DNA from: Strigops habroptila
Taxonomy: Eukaryota; Chordata; Aves; Psittaciformes; Psittacidae
Assembly (NCBI RefSeq): GCF_004027225.2
Contig: NC_044283.2
Location: 31,146,707-31,210,706 of the forward strand
Length of the DNA: 64,000 bases
Reading direction: 5' to 3'
Shown here one piece after another: positions 12,575 through 22,900 of this stretch; the first letter of the stretch is position 1, and each line of letters starts with the position of its first letter. A program made the position numbers and the translations under genes. Below the pieces are notes generated by a model. The model did no database searches, was not told the DNA's origin, and saw only the letters and a list, made by a program, of their open reading frames with translations.

Positions 12575-12744
12575 GGGGGCGCGGGGCGAGCGGGCTAGGG
12601 CGCGGCGGCGGAGAGCGGCTGCCGGCCTCTCCCGGCGGGCATGTGGGGGTTCGCGGCGGGGCCCCAAGCATGGGGAGCCGGCAGGGCCGAGCCGTGCTGA
12701 GCTGAGCCGAGCCGAGCCGGTATGAGCCAGGCGGCGCGGTGGTG

Positions 12745-12802
12745 TTTATACGCCCCGCGTGTGTATATATATATACGGCGGTCTCCCTGACATATGCTAA
12801 TG
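12745..12802 (-). promoter_or_regulatory. FGF20: FGF20 core promoter: TATA box with upstream octamer-like site
   Basis: On the minus strand a TATAAA box lies at 12750-12745, about 170 bp upstream of the FGF20 ATG. That would place transcription start near 12720. A longer alternating TA run (12764-12774) sits just upstream. Further upstream, ATTAGCAT at 12801-12794 matches the POU octamer ATTTGCAT at 7 of 8 bases. Everything around is CpG island. Assignment rests on position and motif only. Confidence 0.55.
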
Positions 12803-13983
12803 AAGCCCTCTGCGGGGAGGCTGCGTTTGAAATTGTAAACCGGCTCCCCCTCTCCTCGCACCTTCCTCTGATCTTAGACGGCGGCGGGGAGCGAGCTCCG
12901 GGCGCACCCCCCGCGCCCCGCCGCACACAGCCAGTCATCGGGGAGGCGGGGGAACGGAGTGGAGCGGGCAGCGGGGGGCGGGCAGGCGAGAGCGGGGCCC
13001 CGGCAGGAGCTGCCGGAGCATTACGTGGACAGGTGCAAGGAGAGGCAGGAGGGAAGAAGGAGAAAGGGCGTTACCTGAGGGTTAGACCTGCCCAGACACA
13101 CATGAAAGAAAAAACACAAAGATCTGACAGTTTTACTCCCTGTTTCTAAAACGCTAATAAAATGTACATGCATTACCCTTCCCTTTTATCGCTTCAGCTA
13201 CAAGGAGGGGAATTTCTACAGAAATTGGCATAGTTGGGAAGGTGTTTTCCCCTCTGCAAATTCTCCCTTGCATTTAATTTATCATTAATGTGACATGAAA
13301 CCGATTTATAGCGCTTGGGTATCGACACAACGTCTTAAAAACATAAATGGGCATGATCTCGTGGTTTGTGATAAATATTTTCAAAACCTGCAGAGAAGAA
13401 AGAAAGACTGAGAAGTGGCTCACCTAATCCATCTTCTTTGGGGTTTTGCATTGGGCCCCTAACCAAGGTCTGTGAGCATCACAAATGAGCAATAATATCA
13501 TCTACTGAAAGATCTCTGTTGTCTTCCTACAGTGTTTTGAATCAATTTAGGACTTTGCTGTCCTGGTCCAGATGAGCATACACATTTTTTTCATCCCCAA
13601 AGTAGAACAGTTCATGCACATAAATGTATTGGTGGAACACGTGCTCATTATTAGCAATGGTAAAAAAACTAAGAGCTTGACTTTTCCCTTCTTTGCTGCT
13701 TTTTTCTGTAATGTTTAACGAATTTTAGGACTCAAACTAGCGTTCAAGATACGCAACGCAGTTCCTTGCCAGTATAAAATGCAAAGATCTCTCATAGTTT
13801 CTTCTTTCAAAAGTTCAAGAGAATCACTTGGCGGTTTAAGGTTTCATTTAAACAAAAAAGTTGCAGAGAATCATGAAAGATTAGTTCTCCCGTCTTGCTC
13901 CGTGGTCTTTTCAGTCACAGTCTAAATCTGAGAGATCAAATGGATTTGCCTGCTTAGCTTTATTTGCTATGGAGAGTATAGGG

Positions 13984-14094
13984 CTAATTAATTGGCAGGT
14001 GCTTTAAAGCAGGTAATGCTACACCTTTTCATCATTGCAGTCCTAAGTACTGCCCCTGTGTGCACCTGAATTATAAAAAGGCTGCTTTAAAGCA
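13984..14094. promoter_or_regulatory. Candidate regulatory element with paired palindromes
   Basis: The perfect 12-bp palindrome TGCTTTAAAGCA occurs at 14000-14011 and again at 14083-14094. The first is preceded by a homeodomain-type CTAATTAATTG (13984-13994) and an E-box CAGGTG (13996-14001). A second E-box in the opposite sense, CACCTG, is at 14064-14069. This clustering 1.4 kb upstream of the FGF20 ATG looks like an enhancer, but no direct evidence is available. Confidence 0.35.
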
Positions 14095-15284
14095 AGTGAT
14101 TTACTGTGGAGGGATTTAAAACTGAAAAAACTAACGCTAAAAACAATGATCAGATAAATCACCTCAGAAGAGCGCACAGGCGGACCTGCTCTGAAGGCAG
14201 TTACAGATAGATGTTATATTATTTTACCTTTCAGATAACAGGAGCCTGTCATGTGGTGGGACCCAAAAATCCACCATAATCGAGATTTCAAAGCACATCT
14301 GTGTAAACATTATCACATCAGTGTAAAACATCAACCAATGAGCTTTCTCTTTGAACCAAATCTACTTAATTGCAGTGCTAAATCAAAGAAATAGATCAAA
14401 GTTGAATAATCTATATGGCACCTATTTCTCAAGTAGCCTGTGCATTGATTGCTCAAATACACCCAAAACGTTTGAAACACGCATCAAGTATTTTTATTGA
14501 CATGACTGGCAGGTCAAGATCAAACTGTTCACCACAGCTGCTAAGTTGCAGGACATGCGCTAGGATGGTACACCTAAATCGAGGAGGTTTATTCTTCTAT
14601 GCCTAAAGATGCTCCAGTACAGGTAATGTTTCCAAGTCCAACCAGTACTCTCCAAGTCCTACGAAGAGTAGAGCGCTCTTCTGGTTTGATGGCACCACTG
14701 TCCCCAGTAACGAAAGGTTTGTTTTTTAAAAACACTCCAAAATCCTCAGCCATCACATGCTGGAAGACCCTTATGGCTAAATCTTTCCTGTTATATAGTG
14801 GAAACATTAAAGTAGAGTGGAATAAATAACCTCGATCTTTTCTGAGAGGAGTGTTTAATGTCTCGGCACTAAACCGGTTATGCTGTTTTATAAAGTACCA
14901 GAAAAGAAACAAAAAGATAAGAATTTTTTTTGGTGTTTGCACTAGTCACGTGACAGGAAAAGATAATACTAAAGATTTTTTTTTGCACCTTCTGAGACTA
15001 TACCATGGGAAGTTAAATAATTTTGAAGAGAGTTTTTACAAGAGTACATAATTCAACTTAAAAGTATACAGAACAATCTAATCGACTCTACATATACTTC
15101 CTAGAGACGGCACTTTCAGTGTCGTTGAACAAATACATATGCAGTCAAGTTTTTATTTTCATAGCAAGTAGTTAGGCCTTCTATAGACAATATAATTACT
15201 GTGTATTTCCTAAGAATTGCATATTGTCATAGGCAAAACCTGCTAGCTACCAAGGGAGTGAAGCAAGCAATGGCCTGAAATCTT

Positions 15285-15349
15285 TGATAGATAGTTTCTC
15301 TCTATATATGTCTATACATAGACAGAGAGATAGATCTAGGTATCTATCA
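15285..15349. repeat. Nested inverted repeat (imperfect hairpin)
   Basis: The outer arms TGATAGATA (15285-15293) and TATCTATCA (15341-15349) are exact reverse complements. Inside them TCTCTCT (15297-15303) pairs with AGAGAGA (15324-15330), and inside those TGTCTAT pairs with ATAGACA. It probably derives from a GATA/TCTA microsatellite. Confidence 0.7.
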
Positions 15350-16429
15350 GGGTGGATAAAAAATAGCTGTTGGCTGTAAAACTTTATGTCTAGCAATTTA
15401 TTGCACCTTTATTAATTTTAGAACTCCCTTACAACAGTGCTGTGCAAACCATAAAATTTCAGTGATAAAATACTGGCTAGGAGAATGAAGGGGGGAGGGC
15501 CTGAATACATGAGAAAGCAAACACGGTGTGAAATGAAAAACACTGAGTAGAACATAAAGGAATATGCCCAGCTGGAGATACTTGTGTATCATGGACAGTT
15601 CTAGATTCTTCCTAGACTGGACAAGAGAACGTAGTTGGCTGCTTTCAACAAGATGAGCAGAACACGCAGAAGTTACAACGAGAGCCTTTCTGAGCACTGC
15701 AAGCATGAATAAAATAAGGTGTATTCTTGTGCAGGATTTACTAGGAACAACAGAAAAATTTTCAAAGATCCATGTACAAATCAGGACATAATCTGATGAT
15801 TTAATGCCTTTTAAATGCAATACATACAGACTTCAGAAGCATTCAGAACTTTTTTTTCTGAACTGATACAGTTACAGGTATGTATGCATGTATACATACA
15901 TGTATATATAAATATATCTACCTATTTACAATGCTGTAAAAATGATTTTCCTATGGAAGGGAAGTTCTACATTTCTTGCATCTTCATTTTCGTTTTGCTT
16001 CTTTAAATGAAGTCAGAAATCCATAGGACTTTTTAGGGTTCAGGATTCTATTATCCCTGCTTTTCTGGATACACGAGTAACTCCTGCATAAGCAAAATGG
16101 GACAGAGAATCTGGGTAGTGAGCACACATTTACACCCAGTTCCATCCAGTGAGAATGGACCTTTTCCACATACATCAACATTCAAATGCTGCTTTTGTCA
16201 GCTTTTATATTACTTCTGTAAGTGGATCATTAGATAAAAAACACCTTGAGTTATTTAAATTACATGGTTTCTAAATCTGCACACATAAGATGTGCAGACA
16301 GCTTACGGTTTTTGACTTGCTGCACACATAAATTGCGCTCTTGTTCCTAAGCAAACACCTCAGCAGGGAAGTTCTGACTAACATACCCAGGTGTAGGTAG
16401 TTACAGATGTGTATTGGATTTTTTGAAGT

Positions 16430-16448
16430 GGGGGGGGGGGGGGGGGGG
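16430..16448 (+). repeat. G19 homopolymer
   Basis: Nineteen consecutive G residues lie on the plus strand. Such a run can form a G-quadruplex and is prone to sequencing and assembly length error. Confidence 0.95.
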
Positions 16449-17254
16449 AAGGATTAGCCTCAAGGTGTTATTGAAAAGTCATTAAAATGGTCATTAACCA
16501 ATTTCAGGGAAACAATGCGAGCTGGGAGATAACTCAGGGTCATGTCCACAGTTTAGGTAACTGATGAGTCATCCAGCAAACAGGTTTACTTTGGGGCATT
16601 GTATTGACCAAAAGTGGCTTCTTTTCCAATCAAATGGAAAAACTAGACTATTTTTAAAAGGTAATTGTATTGGTGAATGATGTCTCCCAATGAGGCAGCT
16701 AGAACTGAAAAGATCCAAGAGCCACATTGTACAAAATTTTCCAGACTGGATGTTTAGTCATGTAACTGCAGGAGAAATACTTGAGTTTCAGTCATGCTAA
16801 GCACCTGAAACTATTATTGTTTTGACACCTAAATATTGGCCTTTATATTGGCCTTTTGTTGTTTAGTACAGAGATGTAGCACAGATTTGGAGACAAGACT
16901 TTCGCTTGGGAAACATACATATAACATACTTATAAATAAAGCAGTAGACATTAAAAAAAATAGTTTTTAACAGATGGGAATAATGAAGTGAGCTGAATTA
17001 CTTGAGGAATGAATTGGCTTACAGTATTCTGAAATATTGAAAGAAATGCAGTAATTCTATCATTCACCCTAGATTCCTGCCTTTCCAGACATAGCTCTGA
17101 GGTAATTCAACCCTAGCCATGATTACAGTTGTATGATCTGTCAGATAGTTGGTTGACAAACATGGCCATGATTCTCCCTTGAGACAGTATCATAACCACT
17201 GAAATGTTTCTTAGAAAATGAAAATGCATGAGAGTGCCTTAAACCTATTAAGGC

Positions 17255-17870
17255 TGACTTGGCAACGTATGCTCGCAGCCCAGAAAGCCAAATGTATTCT
17301 GGGCTGCATCAAAAGGAGCATGGATAGCAGGTTGATGGAGGTGATTCTGCCCCTCTGCTCTCGTGAGACCCCACCTGCAGTACTGCATCCAGCTCTGGGG
17401 CCCCCAACCTAAGAAGGATGTGGAGCTGTTGGAGCAAATCCAGAGGAGGACCATGAGGGGCTGGAGCACCTCTCCTATGAAGACAGGCTAAGAGTGTTGG
17501 GTTTGTTCAGCCTGGAGAAGAGAAGGCTCCGGGGAGACCTTAGAGCAGCTTGCAGTACCTAAAGGGAAAACTGGAGAGGCACTTTTTACAAGGGCATGTA
17601 GTGGCAGGACAAGGGGGAATGGGTTTAAGCTGACAGAGGGGAGATTCATATTAGGTGTTAGGAAGAAATTCTTCACTATGAGGATGGAGAGAAAATGGCA
17701 CAGGTTGTCCAGAGAAGTTGTGGATGCCCCATCCCTGGGATTGTTCCAAGGCCAGCTTGGACGGAGCTTTGAGCAACACAGCCTACTGGGAGGTGTCCCT
17801 GCCCATGGCAGAGGTGTTAGAACTAGATGATCTTTGAGGTCCCTTCCAACTCAAACCATTCTGTTATTCT
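17255..17870 (+). mobile_element. 5'-truncated CR1 LINE, decayed
   Basis: About 615 bp matches the 3' part of a CR1 LINE: the end of the reverse-transcriptase ORF, recognisable from the AAGGCT/CCGGGGAGACCTTA region after TTCAGCCTGGAGAAG, then the tail GGTCCCTTCCAACTCAAACC and ATTCTGTTATTCT. The reading frame is broken by several indels and stops, so it encodes nothing. Orientation is the same as the other CR1 remnants in the window. The 5' boundary is approximate. Confidence 0.93.
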
Positions 17871-19299
17871 AATTAAGTTACAGTTTGTGTATTTTCTGAA
17901 ATCTTGTTCATAATAATATAGAAAGCCATCAAAGATTTAGGGGGAAAAAATGCCTGAAACTTGGGAAAAACATATTTATACAAAGACTGAGGTTGTACCT
18001 GACTATTGCAAAAAATACCCTGTGTTATGCTGTGACTTGAAATGTCTGTGTGCAGTTTATGAAGTTTTGAGGTAACGCAGCTGGCGATGCAAGTTGCACC
18101 ATGGAGAATGCCACAAGTGAAATGCCGGACAAGGCGTATTGCCCATCGGCACCAATCAGGGACAAAAGATCATGATCACGTTTAACAACTGGTCTTTAAC
18201 TAGTGCTTAGTTATGCTGAGGAGACTGCCTGCAGCTAAGAATGTCGGAGGAGAGGCTGCTGACATGGCAAGTGTCTGTGGTTTCCTGATGAGAGGGCCTC
18301 ATAACACAAGAGTTTGAAAGGGTAGGACACACCATGGTTTGGGGTCCCTGTCAAATGAACAGCAAATACGCCTTAAATAGGGCTAGGAGAATCTCCCTTT
18401 TCCAAGAACCTGAGGTGCAAAGAGAGGTATGGGAGGGAGAAGTCAGATGGACCTGGGGAGGGAAGAAGTTTTCAGCCTACTGGCATTTAGGGAATTAAGT
18501 ATTTAAATTGGGTCCCAATGCATCAGTGCAGTAAGCAACCAAACAGCAGTGTTATCTAGATCACTCTTAAGAATGAAGGACTCTTTGCTGGCAAGTTGGT
18601 TTGTTGGCAAGTTGGTTAGTTCCCTCTTTCACATTTAATTTCTAAAAACTGTTACTCATGGGACTAGGTGCCACCTACGGTCACTTTACAGCACAGTTCA
18701 AAAAATATGGAATAGTCTGCCCAACCATTTGTCAGCTTTCAATGTATTTTAAAAGCAAAGATTTAGTATTGACAAATGCTGTATCATAAGCAACGCTGTT
18801 TAATTTCCGTTTATGTGAAACAATACTCATGCTTTTAGTTTCAGGTGTATATCGGGTATGCACCAGGAGTTTCTAAGCTTTGGAAACAGGTTGGGACATT
18901 ACTAGGTTTTACAGGACTGACGGAGTTGCAGCAACCTTACGTCTGATAAGGGTAACTAGGATCACTGGACGCTTCTAAAGCCTTGGCAGTAAACCAGTGA
19001 GCAATCTTGATGCTGCAGCCACCTCCAGCCTTCAGGGTTGTGAGACCAATGAGGTACGCTTGGAAGCTCTTCCTTTTCTGAAACTAGCACTTCCAGGTTA
19101 CTGCACATACAGTGCTGGGCTGTGTGGCTACACTTCTTTGGGTGCAAGGGTACAGAAGCAAAGGGTCAGGCTCTGCCACACGTTTATGAGCGCACACGGT
19201 CTGCATAACGAGTTGCAGTGTGGCCCACACAACAGCCTTGTCCGCACTCATAGCAGCTTCTACCATGGGAAGATCTCGCCTTCCCAGGCACTTCGACTT
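17871..19299. other. Intergenic DNA between CR1 and the MICU3 CpG island
   Basis: No gene is recognised. The part at about 18060-18480 has more CG dinucleotides than its surroundings and no family I can name. A 203-codon open frame at 18997-19608 runs into the CpG island and is judged fortuitous. Confidence 0.6.
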
Positions 19300-19574
19300 C
19301 AACCGCCCGGACTCAGGTCCACGCCCGTTCTGTTTCCTGGTGTCCAACCACCCCGTGTCCCGCCAACCTGGCTGCAGCCGGCCGCGGGCAGAGAACGCCC
19401 AGCCGCCTGCTGCCGCCTGTGTCAGCCGCTGCCTCCAGCCTCGCTGGCGGGCTGCGCCGTAAGACGGGGAGCAGGGGTCGCCGAGCGGGCTGCGAAAACA
19501 CAGGGCCGCCGGCGCGGCGGGGCAGGTGGCGCGGGGCGGAGACTTGAGGGGGCCTCTCGCTTCCCCACCCCTTC

Positions 19575-19646
19575 CCCGCTTCTCGCGAGGCTTCTGCCGG
19601 TACGCTAGGGGGCTCCGTCTGCTGTCGCTGGGGCGGAGCGGCGGCC
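19575..19646 (+). promoter_or_regulatory. MICU3: MICU3 proximal promoter/5' UTR with CGCG element and GC box
   Basis: No TATA box is seen. TCTCGCGAGG at 19581-19590 matches 9 of 10 bases of the TCTCGCGAGA motif found in CpG-island promoters and bound by BANP. An Sp1-type GGGGCGGAG lies at 19631-19639. These fit a broadly expressed housekeeping-type promoter. The exact transcription start is not visible. Confidence 0.5.
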
Positions 19647-19928
19647 ATGGCCGCCCTGCTCACCCTCCTGCGATGGCGCCGTCGCTTGGGCCCCGCGCCT
19701 GGTGCGCAGCCAGCTCGGCGGCTGTGGGCTGGCGGCGGGGCCGGGGCGGCGGGGCTGAAGCGGTGGCGGCGGGAGCTGGGCTTGGTGGCGGGGGGGGCTC
19801 TCGCCGGGTACGTGGGGTACCGGCTATCCGACCGGCAGCGGGAGCCCTCCCGGGAGCCGGCAGCCGCCGGGCCGGGCGGGCCCCGGGCGCTGCTCCCCAT
19901 CCCCGTGGCGGCCGCTGCCAAGGAGACG
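19647..19928 (+). CDS. MICU3: MICU3 exon 1 (coding part)
   Basis: This exon encodes residues 1-94, ending LLPIPVAAAAKET before donor GTAGGT, phase 0. It starts MAALLTLLRWRRRLG and holds the Arg-rich presequence, the hydrophobic segment LGLVAGGALAGYVGY and a Pro/Ala/Gly-rich linker. It is about as GC-rich as FGF20 exon 1 and is poorly conserved compared with the human protein apart from both ends. Confidence 0.93.
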
Positions 19929-22900
19929 GTAGGTGTGTGAGCGCGCCGCGCCCCTCACGCCTCACGGCTCGGCGGCCTCGCACTGTGCCGCACTCGGCGG
20001 TCCGGCTCGGCTCGGCGTGGCGGGGGCCCCGGCGGGCGCTGCCAGCTGCCCAGGGAACCGGGCGGAGCCGGTGGGGATGGAAGAACGTCGCTCCCCTCCC
20101 TTTCGCTGTGGAAAGGTCCCTGCGAGGCGGCGCCGCAGAGGCGACCCCTCGTGGGGCCGGCCCGTGGGCTGGGTGTCGAGGCAGGGCCAGCGGTGAGGGC
20201 AGGGGCCGGAGCTCGGCGCCCGTCAGGAGGGAAGAGCTGTCAGAGGAGCGTCGCGGCAGGCAGCGGGCCTTGGCTGCGCCTTGGAGCGTCAACCGCATGC
20301 GTCCTCCACGGCTTTTCGGCTCTGGAGCTGTCCTCAGCGAATTTTCCTTCTTTGATAGAAAATAACAGTTTGCAAATGGAACTGCTACTGATAGTGCAAA
20401 ACCTGCCTTCATCATCTTTGTATTTAGGACAGTTACGTTCTTAATATAGAATGTTCTGTAGAGTGGAAGGTTCTTGCAGAATTTCATAAGAAGTGTCAGC
20501 GTAGCGATTGGTGTAAATAAGTAGCGCTTCAGTTGGACTAATTCAGTGAAAACATTTGTTGACTGACTCTGGATAAAAAGCAGTTGATGTGAGCCTGAAA
20601 AAGAAGTTTTCTGTATTAAGGAAAAACTCCTGTACCAGGCTGTACGTAACATATGGTAGTGATAGTAGTTTCCTCATTAAAATATTGGGTTCTTTTTAAA
20701 ATGTCAAGAGCTGTGATTAGGCAGTTTGTCAATATGGTATCTGCTGAGACTGGAAATCAGTGGTGCAATCAGCCTGCTTTCTGTGGATCAAGTTTATCTT
20801 GTAATATGTTTGGGAAGAGGATCTATATCTTTGCAATAGAGGCCTTAGGCTTAACTATAAATGTTGTTATCCCCTTTGCCATGAGTTGTTAGCCAAAAGG
20901 CAGATTCTGTTAGCAACATCCTTTATGAAGAGAAGTTGAGCCAGGTATTTTTGATTATTCATGTGCTTGTTGTCTTGAGTATGTTACTGTGGCACAGAGA
21001 ACCAAACACAAACTCTTCTAGCCTTTCATCCTGTCTTGATTTGACAGAACTTTACATTGTTTTACTTAGCTGGTCTTAATTCTCAGTCTTCTTTCAAGGG
21101 AAACACAGCTGCTGCACCTTTGAAAAGTCAATAAATGTAGTGTGATGTGTAATTATGAATTTTCATACACATCGCTATAAAAACACTGAGGTCAGAAATA
21201 AGGTTATATCGGAATAATGTAAAATAAAAAAATGTATAAAATGCGTCTTCTGTGTATACAGAAGACTGTTTCTTGAAAACAGACACCATGCTCCTTTGTG
21301 GAAAAGGCTCTAATTAATTTGGTTTTCCATTTGCATAGCAGAAAATTTGAAAGATTGACTGGCACTATGTTCACTCAGTTTGTGTGGCCACAGTGAATGC
21401 ACAGCATGACACCTCAGAATACTAGCTTTATGTTTCTTTTCTTTTTGAATGAGGGGTCTCATTGATTTTAAATTGCAGATCTGAGCACTCAGCGTTCCTG
21501 AAAAAATAGCCTTTTAATTGAAGCCCACTAAAAATGAGGATCAAATAGCTGTGGAATTTTTGGTCTGAGGTAGTGGGTTGCTTGTGCTTTTTTTAATTAC
21601 TGACCATTGTGCTGCAGAAGGGCTTGTGTGGCAATGGGGAAAGACCATAGTTGGATGCCGGATCTAGCTGGCGAACTACCAAGGATAGTTTGACCATGAG
21701 CTCCATCTGTGATCTGTACTCCCATTTATGATTGCCCTCTAGACTTGTGTTGAGCACCAACTCTTTCATTACAGGTTTGTAGAACGCCTCCAGAGGTGTC
21801 TTTCAGAGGGAAAAAAGGTTCAAATACTGTGCTCAAATTGCATTGAATGGTATTCTGTAATGGGTTTGTATTATAATATCCTTTGTTAGAAGACTGAATT
21901 AATGTTGCTCGAGTGACAATAACTTTTTAATTCCTAATTTTAGGTACTGAGCTTACAATCTAAATAGTGTTTAATAGTTCAAACAACATAATAACGTTTG
22001 AAATAGAAAATTCTGTCATGAAAAGTCATGTAAGTGTCAGTGTTATTAGGGTGCAGGTTGAAGCTCATGGATCTACTCCAGAGTGTGTTTAAAGTAATGG
22101 CTGGAGAATGATAACCTGCAGTTTCTGTATAGATGAGTGATGAAAATGTGATGCACATTTTGCTAGGAGGTTTTTATGATTGTATCATGTACTGGCCAGC
22201 AAAGAATGATGAGGCTTAAGCATCTTGGGATCCTCTTGAGCTGCTTTTTGAAGGTCAAAGACCTTTATCCTTTATTCCTGATGCATAAAGTTTTGCACCA
22301 CTTTCTGGGGCTTTCTAGGTTTGTCCTTCCCCCACTTTCCTGTTTTCTCTAGCTCCCCATTTCATTTCCAGTCTCAGTCTGCTTTTCATTCCACAAAGGC
22401 AAATCATCCAACATCTTTTTTGTCCTCCTTTCATCCAATCCAAACTTTTCTACTTCATCCTAATACTTCCATTTGTGTGGCTTCTTCCTTAATCTTCCTT
22501 TCAGTAAGATGCTTTTCCTAGATGCTATTTACTTGGGTCATTGGAAGCAAGAAGCCGGTGGTGTCTCTGCTCTCAATGTCTTGGTATAGAGATGATCAGC
22601 AGCTGGTAGAAGCAATTACACTGAATGTTTCTTGTGTCCTCACCCGCGGGGCTCTGACCTAGAATAACCATATAGCAGGTGAAAATTTTGGGGAACTTGG
22701 CTAACAAATTGAGTATTTTGGGGTGATGGTTTGCATAGGCTCATACCTTAGTTACTTCTTAGCAGAACAACCACTAAAAAAAACCCCAGTCCTGATGTTA
22801 AAGTGACCAATCCTTGAAAAACCTGAAATAGTTTCCTTTAAAACATGGAATTGCTGGAGATTCTTAAAGAATTTAAAAATGTTCTAATGTGGGAAAACCA

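Larger units (their letters stand above)
11860..13060. promoter_or_regulatory. CpG island over FGF20 exon 1 and promoter
   Basis: Base composition changes sharply to GC-rich with frequent CG dinucleotides from about 11860 to 13060, against AT-rich flanks. It covers the start of FGF20 intron 1, exon 1, the 5' UTR and the upstream promoter. Boundaries are by eye. Many long open frames on both strands here are by-products of GC-rich sequence. Confidence 0.85.
13061..17254. other. Intergenic DNA between FGF20 and MICU3, left part
   Basis: No coding exon is supported here. The stretch holds a palindrome-bearing candidate regulatory element at 13984-14094, a nested hairpin at 15285-15349 and a G19 run at 16430-16448. 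The remainder is unremarkable AT-rich sequence. Confidence 0.7.
19300..20310. promoter_or_regulatory. CpG island over MICU3 promoter and exon 1
   Basis: GC-rich, CG-dense sequence covers the upstream promoter, exon 1 and the first 380 bp of intron 1. Boundaries are by eye. It explains the long overlapping open frames on both strands between 19313 and 20365. A partial NRF1-like palindrome CCGCATGCGT lies at 20292-20301. Confidence 0.85.

Noticed and set aside
12104-12667. N-terminally extended FGF20 starting 31 codons upstream
   Set aside because: The codon at 12667-12665 is TTG, not ATG. The first ATG in this frame is at 12574, which also matches the FGF20 family N-terminus.
12261-12938. Long open frames on both strands across 11850-13150
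   Set aside because: They lie in a CpG island where stop codons are rare, show biased Arg/Pro/Ala/Gly composition and no known domain. Only the FGF20 exon 1 frame is supported. The ATG at 12671 is kept as a uORF candidate only.
19313-20652. Large open frames opposite and beside MICU3 exon 1 (202, 279 and 330 codons)
   Set aside because: They are overlapping frames of a GC-rich island without splice logic or family resemblance. The real coding frame is 19647-19928.
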